Position numbers and translations under genes: made by a program | The notes under the pieces: generated by a model | Databases searched by the model: none | The model's input: only the letters and a program-made list of their open reading frames with translations | Told to the model about the DNA's origin: nothing | Assembly (NCBI RefSeq): GCF_041821085.1 | Contig: NZ_JBGUAZ010000004.1 | Span: 310,001 to 374,000 of the forward strand | Direction of reading: 5' to 3' | DNA from: Natrinema sp. HArc-T2 | GTDB lineage: Archaea > Halobacteriota > Halobacteria > Halobacteriales > Natrialbaceae | Length of the DNA: 64,000 bases | Part shown: piece by piece, positions 51,180-60,508 of the stretch | Numbering within the stretch: the first letter of the stretch is position 1 | Layout: each line of letters begins with the position of its first letter

Positions 51180-53249
51180 ATGACAGACGCAACGAACCAC
51201 GATACGAATTCGGACGCAATGACGCACAACGACTCGAGCAGCGACGAGACCCGCATCGGCGTCGACGTCGGCGGCACGTTTACCGACGTCGCACTCTCGA
51301 TCGATGACCGGCTCGTCACCGCGAAGGTGCCCTCGACGGAACCACAACACATCGGTGTCCTCGAGGGCATCGAGAAAGCCTGCGACAGCGCCGACATCGC
51401 ACCCAGCGAGATCGACGGCTTCGCTCACGCGATGACCGTCTCGGTCAACGCCCTCCTCGAGCGCGGCGGCGCGAAGACGGCGCTCGTGACGACCGAGGGG
51501 TTCCGGGACGTCCTCGAGATTGGCCGGCAGGACCGGCCAGATCTGTACGATCTCGAGGCCGAAAAGCCCGACCCGCTGGTCCCCCGCGAGCGGCGCTTCG
51601 AGGTCGACGAGCGAACGACCAAAGACGGCGTCGAACGGTCGGTCGACGAAACCGAGATCCGCGAACTGGCGGCGACGCTACGCGAGCGCGACGTCGAGGC
51701 GGTCGCGGTCTCGCTGTTGCACGCCTACGCGGATCCGGAAAACGAGCGGGTCGTCGCCGAGACGCTCCGCAAGGAGCTGGACGTACCCATCTCCGCGTCC
51801 CACGAGGTGCTCGCGGAGTTCCGCGAGTTCGAGCGCACCTCGACCACGGCGGTCGACGCCTACGTCCGACCGGCGATCGATACCTACGTCGGCCAGCTGG
51901 TCGAGGAGGCCAGCGAGGCCGGCATCCCCGTACCGCGGATCATACAGGCCAACGGCGGGATCGCCGACCCCGAAACGGTGCGCGAACACGCCGTGACGAC
52001 GACGCTGTCGGGACCTGCCGCCGGCGTCGTCGGTGCCGCAGCGACCGTCGATGACGACGACGTCGCGGGACTCGTCACCTTCGACATGGGCGGGACCTCG
52101 AGCGACGTGAGCCTCGTCCGTGATGGCCAGGCCGAACGGACGACCGACGCCGAAATCGATGGGTTGCCGATCCGGACGCCGATGGTCGACGTCAACACCG
52201 TCGGCGCGGGCGGCGGCTCGATCGCCTGGGTCGACGCCGGCGGCGCGCTCCGTGTCGGGCCGGAATCCTCGGGCTCTCAGCCCGGCCCCGCCTGCTACGG
52301 TCGCGGCGGGACTGAGCCGACCGTCACCGACGCCAACGTCGTGCTGGGCTACATCGGCCCCGAGACCGCACTCGGCGGCGAGATGACCTTAGACGTCGAG
52401 GCAGCCCGAGACGCGCTCGGTCGACTGGCCGACGAAGCGGGCCTCGAGGGACCGCTCGAGGCGGCACAAGGCGTCTACCGCGTGGCGAACGCGACGATGA
52501 CGCGGACGATCCGCTCGGTGACCGTCGAGCGGGGCCACGACCCTCGCGAGTTCGCGCTCGTGGCCTTCGGCGGCGCGGGCCCGATGCACGCCGCGGCACT
52601 GGCCGACTCGCTGTCGGTCGATCGGGTCGTCGTCCCGCGACCGGGTGGGGTCCTCTCGGCGTTTGGCCTCCTCGCGGCCGACGAGAGCTACGACGCCGTG
52701 CGAACGGTAGGCGTCGATCTCGACGGCGCGGAGCGAGCGACGCTCGAGAGCGTCTACGACGACCTCGTCGCGGACGTGCTCGCGGACGCGTCCGACCGGG
52801 ACGCGGCGCGGGTCGAACGGGCCGCCGACTGCCGGTATGCGGGCCAGAGCTTCGAGTTGACCGTCCCCGTCGACGAGACGTTCGACGCGGCGGCGGTCGC
52901 AGACCGCTTCCACGCAGCCCACGAGCGGACCTACGGCTACGCGATGGACGAATCGATCGAGGTCGTCAACCTCCGCGCGACGGCGACGATTCCGGGGACC
53001 GAACCGGGAATCAGCCACACTGGAACGGGCGACGCCGTCGTCGGCTCCCGGGAGGCACACTTCCCCGAGGCCGGCGCGCGGGAGACGACAGTCTACGACT
53101 GGGATCGACTCGAGACCGGCGCGTCGGTCGCAGGGCCAGCGGTGCTCGAGCAGGCAGAGAGTACGACGGTCGTCCCGCCAGCCTGGACCGGCGAGATACT
53201 CGCCGATGGGACGCTCGTCATGACGCGAACGGAGGCAGAAGCACAATGA
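51180..53249 (+). CDS. hyuA: Hydantoinase/oxoprolinase subunit A
   Basis: 689 residues. Actin-like ATPase fold: N-terminal RIGVDVGGTFTDVALS is the phosphate-1 loop, FDMGGTSSDVSLV the phosphate-2 loop, and VAFGGAGPMHAAALA the adenosine region. With HyuB it opens cyclic amides such as hydantoins or 5-oxoproline using ATP. Its stop overlaps the hyuB start by four bases (ATGA). The substrate is unknown. Start ATG 51180 follows the transporter stop closely. Confidence 0.92.
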   Translation: MTDATNHDTNSDAMTHNDSSSDETRIGVDVGGTFTDVALSIDDRLVTAKVPSTEPQHIGVLEGIEKACDSADIAPSEIDGFAHAMTVSVNALLERGGAKTALVTTEGFRDVLEIGRQDRPDLYDLEAEKPDPLVPRERRFEVDERTTKDGVERSVDETEIRELAATLRERDVEAVAVSLLHAYADPENERVVAETLRKELDVPISASHEVLAEFREFERTSTTAVDAYVRPAIDTYVGQLVEEASEAGIPVPRIIQANGGIADPETVREHAVTTTLSGPAAGVVGAAATVDDDDVAGLVTFDMGGTSSDVSLVRDGQAERTTDAEIDGLPIRTPMVDVNTVGAGGGSIAWVDAGGALRVGPESSGSQPGPACYGRGGTEPTVTDANVVLGYIGPETALGGEMTLDVEAARDALGRLADEAGLEGPLEAAQGVYRVANATMTRTIRSVTVERGHDPREFALVAFGGAGPMHAAALADSLSVDRVVVPRPGGVLSAFGLLAADESYDAVRTVGVDLDGAERATLESVYDDLVADVLADASDRDAARVERAADCRYAGQSFELTVPVDETFDAAAVADRFHAAHERTYGYAMDESIEVVNLRATATIPGTEPGISHTGTGDAVVGSREAHFPEAGARETTVYDWDRLETGASVAGPAVLEQAESTTVVPPAWTGEILADGTLVMTRTEAEAQ

Positions 53250-54838
53250 CAGGGGATTCGACACCCGACACGGCGGACAGTATCGACCCAGTGACCCTCG
53301 AGGTCCTGCGCAACCAGTTAGAGAGCGTCGCCGAGGAGATGGGACAGACCCTGATCCGCGGGGCCTACTCGCCGAACATTAAGGAGAGACGGGACTGTTC
53401 GACGGCGCTGTTCGACGCCGAGGAGCGGATGATCGCTCAGGCCGAGCACATTCCGGTCCACCTCGGCGCGATGCCGGCCGCCGTCGAGGCCGTCCGCGAA
53501 CACGACCCACAGCCGGGCGACGTGTTCGTGCTCAACGACCCCTTCACCGGCGGGACGCACCTGCCGGACGTGACGATGGTCTCGCCGATCGCCCCCGACG
53601 AGGAGATCGTCGGCTACGCCGTCTCGCGGGCCCACCACGCCGACGTCGGCGGGATGACCCCTGGCAGCATGCCCGCGGGCGCACAGGAGATCTATCAGGA
53701 AGGGCTCCGACTGCCACCGACCCGACTCGTCGAGGGCGGCGAGCCCCGAGAGGACGTCCGCGAGCTCGTACTCGCGAACGTCCGCAACGCCCGCGAGCGC
53801 CGGGCCGACCTCCGCGCACAACAGGCAGCCAACGAACGCGCCGAGGAACGCCTCGCCGCACTGTTCGACGAACACGGCCGCGAAACCGTCCTCACCGGCT
53901 TCGATGCCGTAATCGACTACTCGCGCGAGCGGATCACCGAGGAGATCGCGGCGCTACCCGACGGCACCTACGAGGCGACCGACGTCCTCGAGGGCGACGG
54001 CGTGACCGACGAGGACATCCCGATCAGCGTCACGGTGACGGTCGACGGCGAGGCGATCGACGTCGATTTCTCGGGGACCGCAGACCAACTCGCAGGGAAT
54101 CTCAACGCGCCGCTGGCGGTCGCGACGAGCGCCGTCTACTTCGTCGTGCGCTCGATCACCGATCCCGAGATCCCGCCGAACCACGGCTGTTACGAGCCCG
54201 TGAGCGTCCACGCGCCCGAAGGGACGCTCCTGAATCCGGAGCCGCCAGCCGCCGTCGTCGGCGGCAACGTCGAGACCAGCCAGCGGGTCACCGACGTCGT
54301 CTTCACCGCGCTCGCGCAGGCGGCACCAGATCGGGTTCCCGCACAGGGCCAGGGAACGATGAACAACCTCACCATCGGAGCCCGGGACGGCTCCTTTACC
54401 TACTACGAGACAATCGCCGGCGGCTTCGGTGCCCGCGCCGAGCGCGACGGGATGGACGGCGTCCAGGTCGGCATGACCAACACGCTCAACACGCCGATCG
54501 AATCGCTCGAGACCGAGTACCCGCTGCGGGTCGAGCGCTACGCGCTCCGCGAGGGCAGCGGCGGCCGCGGTCGCCATCGCGGGGGACTGGGCCTCGAGCG
54601 CTCGGTCACCGTCGAGAAAGCGGCGACGGTCTCGCTGCTGACCGAACGCCGTCGCCACGCGCCGAAGGGCGTCGCCGGCGGCGAAAACGGCGCGACTGGC
54701 GAGAACCTGATCGACGGCGAGCCGGCTCCGGCGAAGACGACCGTCGACGTCGACGCCGGCACGACGGTCACGGTCAAGACGCCCGGTGGCGGCGGCCACG
54801 GCGAACCGGCAGCGGACGACGGTGACGACGATGTCTGA
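53246..54838 (+). CDS. hyuB: Hydantoinase/oxoprolinase subunit B
   Basis: 530 residues, within the HyuB length range. Motifs of the family: [45 protein letters not shown], and [12 protein letters not shown], rich in His/Asp that may hold metal. It partners with HyuA in ATP-driven hydrolysis of cyclic amides. Its last eight bases overlap the next gene, so all are translationally coupled. Confidence 0.92.
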   Translation: MTGDSTPDTADSIDPVTLEVLRNQLESVAEEMGQTLIRGAYSPNIKERRDCSTALFDAEERMIAQAEHIPVHLGAMPAAVEAVREHDPQPGDVFVLNDPFTGGTHLPDVTMVSPIAPDEEIVGYAVSRAHHADVGGMTPGSMPAGAQEIYQEGLRLPPTRLVEGGEPREDVRELVLANVRNARERRADLRAQQAANERAEERLAALFDEHGRETVLTGFDAVIDYSRERITEEIAALPDGTYEATDVLEGDGVTDEDIPISVTVTVDGEAIDVDFSGTADQLAGNLNAPLAVATSAVYFVVRSITDPEIPPNHGCYEPVSVHAPEGTLLNPEPPAAVVGGNVETSQRVTDVVFTALAQAAPDRVPAQGQGTMNNLTIGARDGSFTYYETIAGGFGARAERDGMDGVQVGMTNTLNTPIESLETEYPLRVERYALREGSGGRGRHRGGLGLERSVTVEKAATVSLLTERRRHAPKGVAGGENGATGENLIDGEPAPAKTTVDVDAGTTVTVKTPGGGGHGEPAADDGDDDV

Positions 54839-55556
54839 GCCGAGCGAGCGCCCCCAAGGGCTGGGCCTGGTCGTCCCCTCGTCGAACACGACGGCCGAGC
54901 CGGAGTTTCGAGCGCATCTCCCGGAGTCGGTCACCGTCCACGGCGCGCGGATGGCCCTCGAGTCGGTAACCGTCGACGAACTCGACGCGATGAGCGACGA
55001 CGCGGCCCGCGCCGCCGAGTTACTCGGTCACGCCGACGTCGACGCGGTCGCATACGCCTGTACTACCGGCAGCCTGCTCCACGGGCCGGGGTTCGACGCC
55101 GAACTCGAGGAGCGACTGGCCAAGGCAGCCAGCGTTCCCGCAGTGGCGACGGCTCGCTCTGTCGTCCGCGCGCTCGAGGCGCTCGATGCCGAGCGAATCG
55201 CGGTCGTGACGCCCTATACCAGCGATCTCGACGAAAAGGAGCGGGACTTCCTCGAGGCGGCAGGGTTTGGGGTCGAATCGATCGACGGCCGGGGACTCGA
55301 AGCGAATACGGCCATCGGCGCGTTGACGCCCGACGACGTGTCCCGACAGGTGCTCGAGCACGTCGATGACGCCGCCGACCTCGACGCCGTCTTCGTCTCC
55401 TGTACGAACTACCGCTCGCTGGCTGCGGTCGACGACCTCGAGTCGAAACTGGGGGTCCCGGTGATCACGAGCAACGGCGCGACGCTGTGGGACGTCTGTG
55501 GGACAGCCGGGATCGCGATCGATGGTCCGGGAACGCTGTTCGACCACGACCGATAG
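54831..55556 (+). CDS. Asp/Glu racemase-superfamily protein (maleate isomerase-like)
   Basis: 241 residues from ATG 54831. The two catalytic cysteines of the superfamily are in YACTTGSLLHG and VFVSCTNYRS, each in a short loop after a strand; the N-terminal PSSNTTAEPEF binds the substrate carboxylate. Close relatives are maleate cis-trans isomerase and arylmalonate decarboxylase; a hydantoin or dicarboxylate racemase/isomerase fits the HyuAB context. It overlaps hyuB by eight bases. Confidence 0.88.
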   Translation: MSEPSERPQGLGLVVPSSNTTAEPEFRAHLPESVTVHGARMALESVTVDELDAMSDDAARAAELLGHADVDAVAYACTTGSLLHGPGFDAELEERLAKAASVPAVATARSVVRALEALDAERIAVVTPYTSDLDEKERDFLEAAGFGVESIDGRGLEANTAIGALTPDDVSRQVLEHVDDAADLDAVFVSCTNYRSLAAVDDLESKLGVPVITSNGATLWDVCGTAGIAIDGPGTLFDHDR

Positions 55557-55676
55557 CGCCACGTCCTGTCGGTATCGGGGCCGCGTCACCGTGGTGGAAG
55601 TGCGCTGACAATCGCCATCCCTGGCTGAAGTCTCCGGTGACGGTGCGCTTTTGACGGCGCTGCCCTACGCTTCGGT

Positions 55677-56450
55677 ATGAAGCTCAACGGCGTGGCGGAC
55701 CTGCCCGAGATCCGCCCCGGCGACGACATCGCCGCGCTCGTCGCGGAGCGGGCCGCCCTCGAGCCCGGCGACGTACTCACCGTCGCGAGCACGATCGTCT
55801 CGAAGGCCGAGGGCCGGACGGCCGATCTCGCGGACTACCTCGTCAGCGGCCGCGCCCAGGAGATCGCCGACCGCATCGAGGCCGTGGCCGGCGAGGAGAA
55901 AGATCCGCGGTTCGCACAGGCGGTGCTCGAGGAGAGTACGGAACTGCTGATAGACTGCCCGTTCCTGCTGGCCGAAACCCGCTTTGGCCACATCGCGCCG
56001 AACGCAGGGATCGATCGCTCGAACGTGCCCGACCACGACCTGCTGTTGCTGCCGAAGCGACCGAGCGAGAGCGCCGAACGGATCCGTACGGGGCTCGCAC
56101 AGCAGGGTATCGAGGACGTCGCGGTGATCGTCACGGACACCTGCGGGCGGTCGTTTCGCCACGGCCAGCAGGGCGTCGCGATCGGCTGGGCCGGTATGCC
56201 CGCAAGCCGCGACTGGCGCGGCGAGCAGGATCGCGACGGTCACGAACTCGGCGTCACCGTCCAGTCCGTGGTCGACGAACTCGCGGCCGCTGCGAACCTC
56301 GTCACTGGCGAGGGGGCCGGCGGGACGCCCGCCGTGGTCGTCCGCAACTGGAACTTTGGCGATCACGCAGGCAGCGACGAACTGTTTCGCGCCGTCGAGG
56401 ACGATTTCGTCCGCCAGGCGCTGCGAGAATGGAGCTTTGACGACACATGA
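55677..56450 (+). CDS. cofE: Coenzyme F420-0:L-glutamate ligase
   Basis: 257 residues. It adds gamma-linked glutamates to F420-0 with GTP. Family motifs: VASTIVSKAEGR near residue 38, GIDRSNVPDHDLLLLP and VTDTCGRSFRHGQQGVAIG. ATGA overlap with mer shows cotranscription. Upstream, 120 bases separate it from the racemase gene, so it may have its own promoter. Confidence 0.93.
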   Translation: MKLNGVADLPEIRPGDDIAALVAERAALEPGDVLTVASTIVSKAEGRTADLADYLVSGRAQEIADRIEAVAGEEKDPRFAQAVLEESTELLIDCPFLLAETRFGHIAPNAGIDRSNVPDHDLLLLPKRPSESAERIRTGLAQQGIEDVAVIVTDTCGRSFRHGQQGVAIGWAGMPASRDWRGEQDRDGHELGVTVQSVVDELAAAANLVTGEGAGGTPAVVVRNWNFGDHAGSDELFRAVEDDFVRQALREWSFDDT

Positions 56451-57484
56451 CAGACACCACTGACTCGAGCGACGACGTACCGACCGCGAACGACGACCCG
56501 ACGTGGGCCATCGAACTCACGCCAGAACACCCACCCGAGCGGATCGCCGACCTCGCGGCACTGGCCGAAACCGAAGGGTTCGACATCGCGTTCGCCAGCA
56601 GCCACTACTTCAACCGCGACCCGTTCGTGGTGTGTTCGCGGATGGCCGACGCCACCGAGGAGATCCGACTCGGGCCGGGCGTAGTCAACCCCTACGAGAC
56701 CCACCCCGTGAAACTCGCGGCACAGGTGGCGACGATCGACGAGGTCAGTGACGGTCGCGCGGTCTTCGGCGTCGGTGCCGGCGACCGCTCCTCACTGTCG
56801 AATCTGGGCATCGACCGCGACCGACCGCTCCGGCGCGTCCTCGAGACGTTTGATCGCGCGCGCGACCTCTGGGCCGGCGAGACGATTACCCACGACGGAA
56901 CCTTCAGCGCGACCGACGCCTCGTTGAATTTCGAGCCCCCATCCGGGCAGATTCCGACCTACGTCGGGGCACAGGGGCCGCACATGCTCCGGATGAGCGC
57001 CAAACACGCCGACGGCGCGCTTGTCAACGCCTCGCATCCGAAAGACCTCGAGTGGGCCGCTGGCCAACTCGAGCAAGGGCTTGCCGATCGGCCCGATGAC
57101 TACGGCGAGTTCGAAGCGCTCGCGTTCGCGAGCGTCAGCGTCGCCGGCAGCGAGGACGAGGCACGCGAGGCGGCCCGCCCGCCCGTCGCATTCATCGTCG
57201 GCGGGGCCGCGGAGCCGGTCCTCGAGCGCCACGAGATCGACCGCGAGGCGGCCACTGCCGTGAGCGAGGCACTCGAGCAAGGGGAGCTGACCGAGGCGTT
57301 CGGCCACGTCACCCCGGCGATGATCGACGCCTTCTGTATCGCGGGGACGACGGAAACGGTCGCCGACCGGTTCGCGGCTGCGCTCGAGCACGTCGACGGG
57401 ATCGTCGTGGGCTCGCCGCTAGGGCCGGACCTCGAAGACGCGGTCGAACGGGCGAGCGAGGCGCTCGCTCGTGCGACGCAGTGA
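56447..57484 (+). CDS. mer: 5,10-methylenetetrahydromethanopterin-reductase-like F420 enzyme
   Basis: 345 residues, luciferase-like TIM barrel of the F420-dependent Mer family: DIAFASSHYFNRDPF, RLGPGVVNPYETHPVKLAAQVATID, GVGAGDRSSL and YVGAQGPHMLRM. Haloarchaea lack methanopterin methanogenesis, so it probably works on a folate-type C1 carrier using reduced F420. A short acidic N-terminus (~20 residues) precedes the barrel. It overlaps cofE by four bases, linking cofactor synthesis with use. Confidence 0.85.
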   Translation: MTDTTDSSDDVPTANDDPTWAIELTPEHPPERIADLAALAETEGFDIAFASSHYFNRDPFVVCSRMADATEEIRLGPGVVNPYETHPVKLAAQVATIDEVSDGRAVFGVGAGDRSSLSNLGIDRDRPLRRVLETFDRARDLWAGETITHDGTFSATDASLNFEPPSGQIPTYVGAQGPHMLRMSAKHADGALVNASHPKDLEWAAGQLEQGLADRPDDYGEFEALAFASVSVAGSEDEAREAARPPVAFIVGGAAEPVLERHEIDREAATAVSEALEQGELTEAFGHVTPAMIDAFCIAGTTETVADRFAAALEHVDGIVVGSPLGPDLEDAVERASEALARATQ

Positions 57485-57520
57485 CGAAACAACTGCCAAA
57501 ACGTAGCGTCGGGATCGATC

Positions 57521-57715
57521 TTAGCTCGCGGTAAAGAGGTCGCCGACGGCACCGAGGGTCAGCAGGCCGAAGACGGCCATCGAGAACGCGACGATGAGTC
57601 CGCCGACGAGGACGAGCAGAGGCGCAAGGCCATCGCCCATCGCCACGTCGCTGAAGAGTCTAATCATATCACTGATGTTTTCCACGACAATGTTCATCGG
57701 TGTAATGGTGACCAT
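57521..57715 (-). CDS. Small single-helix or two-helix membrane protein
   Basis: 64 residues. One strong hydrophobic stretch (LAPLLVLVGGLIVAFSMAVFGLLTLGAVG) fills the C-terminal half; the N-terminus is amphipathic. ATG 57715 and ATG 57697 are both possible. No family is recognised; this type of small membrane protein is common in haloarchaea. Convergent with mer, divergent from the next gene. Confidence 0.6.
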   Translation of the reverse strand: MVTITPMNIVVENISDMIRLFSDVAMGDGLAPLLVLVGGLIVAFSMAVFGLLTLGAVGDLFTAS

Positions 57716-57801
57716 ATTCGGGGGTTGTTATCGATGGTACTTGGCCGTGCCGGTCCCGCGCCGACGGAGCGATTATACCGACAGCGAATCTATCCCGACG
57801 C

Positions 57802-58029
57802 GTGACCGACGACGCGACGCTCTCCGAGTTTACGGCCACCGACGAATCAGCGTCCGGCTCGAGTACTGACGACGATGGTTCGTCATCGGAAACGGCTCCA
57901 GTGCCGAAGACGACCATCCAGCCGACGTACGCCTGGGGAACATATACGTGCAACCGCTGTGAGCAGTCGACCGACCGCGTCTGGCGTGGCGACGGCGAAT
58001 TCGTCTGTCCCGACTGCAAAACGTGGTAG
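57802..58029 (+). CDS. Small zinc-ribbon protein
   Basis: 75 residues from GTG 57802. The first 35 residues are acidic and Ser/Thr-rich and probably disordered. The C-terminal part has CNRC and CPDC, two CxxC pairs 17-19 residues apart, plus a conserved-looking YAWGTYTC and FVCPDCKTW. It resembles haloarchaeal single zinc-ribbon proteins (possibly DUF7573-type). Likely binds nucleic acid or a partner protein. Confidence 0.7.
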   Translation: MTDDATLSEFTATDESASGSSTDDDGSSSETAPVPKTTIQPTYAWGTYTCNRCEQSTDRVWRGDGEFVCPDCKTW

Positions 58030-58091
58030 GAGAGGGGTGAGACTGGCAATACAGCCCGTCTCGAGGCGGCCTTGCGAGTGCGCTCCCGAAG

Positions 58092-58097
58092 TTTTAT
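58092..58097 (+). promoter_or_regulatory. TATA box of cspA
   Basis: TTTTAT inside AGTTTTATGTC lies 28 bases ahead of the ATG at 58126. A second T-rich box CTTTATTC is at 58111-58118 and may be part of the initiator. Confidence 0.5.
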
Positions 58098-58125
58098 GTC
58101 TTCGTCGGGGCTTTATTCACCTGCA

Positions 58126-58320
58126 ATGGCGAAAGGTACGGTCGCATTCTTCAACGACACTGGCGGCTACGGATTCATCGAGACTGACGACGCGGACGAG
58201 GACGTGTTCTTCCACATGGAGGACATCGGCGGTCCTGACTTAGAAGAGGGTCAGGAGCTGGAGTTCGACATCGAGGAGGCCGAGAAGGGGCCACGCGCGA
58301 CGAACGTCGAGCGGCTCTAG
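58126..58320 (+). CDS. cspA: Cold-shock domain protein
   Basis: 64 residues from ATG 58126. A single CSD with RNP1-like GGYGFIET and RNP2-like EDVFFHMEDI; start MAKGTVAFFN is standard. Binds single-stranded nucleic acid and may act as RNA chaperone. TTTTAT at 58092-58097 is about 28 bases upstream of the ATG, fitting a leaderless or near-leaderless messenger. Confidence 0.93.
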   Translation: MAKGTVAFFNDTGGYGFIETDDADEDVFFHMEDIGGPDLEEGQELEFDIEEAEKGPRATNVERL

Positions 58321-58529
58321 GCCGGTCCGATAGGAGGTATCGTTTTCTGATTGCTACACGCATAGCAGCAGCGCTCGAGCGAGCAGATCCGTGAGACGCT
58401 GCCGGTCGATCGGCAGGTATCGACGGTAACGCATTCTCCGACAGGTATCATTCACGTGGCACAAAACATATGTTCCGGAGCGGTGGATGCCGTAGTAATG
58501 ACCGGGTCCTCGTCGAGAGCTTCCAGCAT

Positions 58530-59510
58530 ATGACTGATACCAATCCACCAGTAGATGCAGGTACCGAGCCGACCGCCGAGGACGATCACCTCGAGACCGC
58601 GACAGTCGAACGGCTCTGTGCCGACATCGAAGCGAACGTCTCACGCGTCATCGTCGGCCACGAGGACGTCATCGAACACGTCGTCATCGCCTTGCTGGGC
58701 CGTGGCCACGTCCTACTCGATGACGTTCCCGGCGTCGGTAAGACCATGCTCGCGCGGTCAATCGCCACGTCGGTCGACTGTTCGTTCAGCCGCATCCAGT
58801 TTACGCCCGATCTCCTGCCGACCGACGTCACCGGCGTCAACGTTTTCAACCAGCAAACCCGTGAGTTCGAGTTCCAGCCCGGCCCCGTCTTCGGCAACAT
58901 CGTCCTCGGTGACGAGATCAACCGCGCGCCACCCAAGACCCAGGCCGCGTTGCTCGAGGCGATGGAAGAACAACAGGTCACCACTGACGGCCAGACGCGT
59001 GCGCTACCGACGCCGTTTACCGTGATCGCGACGCAGAACGCTGTCGAGCCGAACCGGACCTACGACCTGCCCTTTGCCGAGGTCGATCGCTTCATGAAGA
59101 AACTCCAGCTTGGCTACCCCGATCCCGACGAGGAAGCCGACCTGCTCGGTCGGACCGTCGGCGACCATCCCATCGAGGCGCTCGAGCCGGTGACCGACCG
59201 CGAGACGCTCATCGCTGCCCGAAAGACCGTCTCGACGGTGCAAGTCGCAGAGCCAGTCAGGGAGTACGTGACGCGACTCGCCGCGTACACCCGCGAGCAC
59301 GCACACATCGGTGTCAGCCCTCGCGGGTCGATCTCGCTGTTGCGTGCGGCACAGGCACGTGCCGCCGCGAACGGTCGGGAGTACGTCCTCCCCGACGACG
59401 TTCAGATCGAGGCACCCGTGGTGATGAGCCATCGGATCAAGACGACCGATCGCGATCGTGACGGGGACACGGTCGTCGACGACGCCCTCGAGCGCGTTCC
59501 CGTCGAATGA
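58530..59510 (+). CDS. MoxR-family AAA+ ATPase
   Basis: 326 residues from ATG 58530. Walker A GVGKTMLA, Walker B IVLGDEINRAPPKTQ, sensor ATQNAVEPNRTYDLP and Arg-finger-like FAEVDRFM. MoxR ATPases act as chaperones for assembling VWA/DUF58 partners. It overlaps the DUF58 gene (ATGA), and the transglutaminase gene follows, the classic three-gene set of unknown envelope function. Confidence 0.92.
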   Translation: MTDTNPPVDAGTEPTAEDDHLETATVERLCADIEANVSRVIVGHEDVIEHVVIALLGRGHVLLDDVPGVGKTMLARSIATSVDCSFSRIQFTPDLLPTDVTGVNVFNQQTREFEFQPGPVFGNIVLGDEINRAPPKTQAALLEAMEEQQVTTDGQTRALPTPFTVIATQNAVEPNRTYDLPFAEVDRFMKKLQLGYPDPDEEADLLGRTVGDHPIEALEPVTDRETLIAARKTVSTVQVAEPVREYVTRLAAYTREHAHIGVSPRGSISLLRAAQARAAANGREYVLPDDVQIEAPVVMSHRIKTTDRDRDGDTVVDDALERVPVE

Positions 59511-60508
59511 GACTCACACGCCGTGGCTGGACCGTCGTCGCCGCCGCGGGCGGAGCCGTTGCACTGAGCTGGCAATACGGTCCTCGAGCGCTGAACGCGG
59601 TCGTCGTCCCGCTGGTCGTCGTCTTGCTTGCCGGCCTCGTCACGGTCAGCCGTACAGATCGACCACGCGTCACCCGCCAGCCCGTCGCCGAGGGGTTCGT
59701 CGGTGAGCACCGGACAGTCACAGTCACGATCGAGACCGACAGCCCGCTCGCCGCGACCGTCCGCGACACCGTCGGCGACGGTCTCTCGACGGCTACAGCA
59801 CCCGTTGCCGCGATCACACTCGAGGACGAACAGACGGTCACCTACGACATCGAACTCGCACACCGAGGCAGCCATCGAGTCGGCCCGCTCGAGATCGTCG
59901 TCAGCGACGTTGCCGGGCTCGTCGAACGCCGTTTCGCGTACACGGACCGCACGCCCGTGCTCGTCTATCCGCAGCTCCACGAGCTCGGTCGGGGTGCGGT
60001 CGACGACCTGCAGGCGCTGGCCGGCGTCACCGATCGCCACGAACGCGAGGCGTTCGACCACCTCCGTGAGTACCGTCGCGGAGATCCGCTGCGCGACGTT
60101 CACTGGAAGAGCGCGGCCAAACACCCCGACGGCGAGTTGCTCGTCAGGGAGTACGACGACGGCGAGGGAGCCGGTGCCGTCACCGTCGCCGCCGGCTGTT
60201 TCGCCGGCTGTGACGACGAACTGGCAGCCGCCGCCGCGACCGTCGTGACTGCCCTCCTCGAGCAGGGGGCGTCAGTCGGGCTCGTCGTTCCCAACGGGAG
60301 AGAACCACCGGGAGCGGGACGGGAACACCACCGGTCGCTCCTCGGCCTGCTCGCCGTCGTCGGTGCCGGCGACCTCGACGAACGGACGCGACAGGCCGCC
60401 GACGTGCTGGTTCGGACCGACGCACACGGAACGACGATCGTCACCGATGACAGCAAACTCCCCTTCGATGAGGTCACCAGTGGCGACCACCGGGAGGTGA
60501 CGGTATGA
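59507..60508 (+). CDS. DUF58 domain protein
   Basis: 333 residues. Two membrane segments near the N-terminus (~10-45), then a beta-rich domain and the DUF58 core: [37 protein letters not shown], which is the family signature. The C-terminal region is alpha/beta (VWA-like): [16 protein letters not shown]. Acts with MoxR in envelope-protein quality or assembly in bacteria; unproven in archaea. ATGA overlaps on both sides. Confidence 0.9.
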   Translation: MRLTRRGWTVVAAAGGAVALSWQYGPRALNAVVVPLVVVLLAGLVTVSRTDRPRVTRQPVAEGFVGEHRTVTVTIETDSPLAATVRDTVGDGLSTATAPVAAITLEDEQTVTYDIELAHRGSHRVGPLEIVVSDVAGLVERRFAYTDRTPVLVYPQLHELGRGAVDDLQALAGVTDRHEREAFDHLREYRRGDPLRDVHWKSAAKHPDGELLVREYDDGEGAGAVTVAAGCFAGCDDELAAAAATVVTALLEQGASVGLVVPNGREPPGAGREHHRSLLGLLAVVGAGDLDERTRQAADVLVRTDAHGTTIVTDDSKLPFDEVTSGDHREVTV

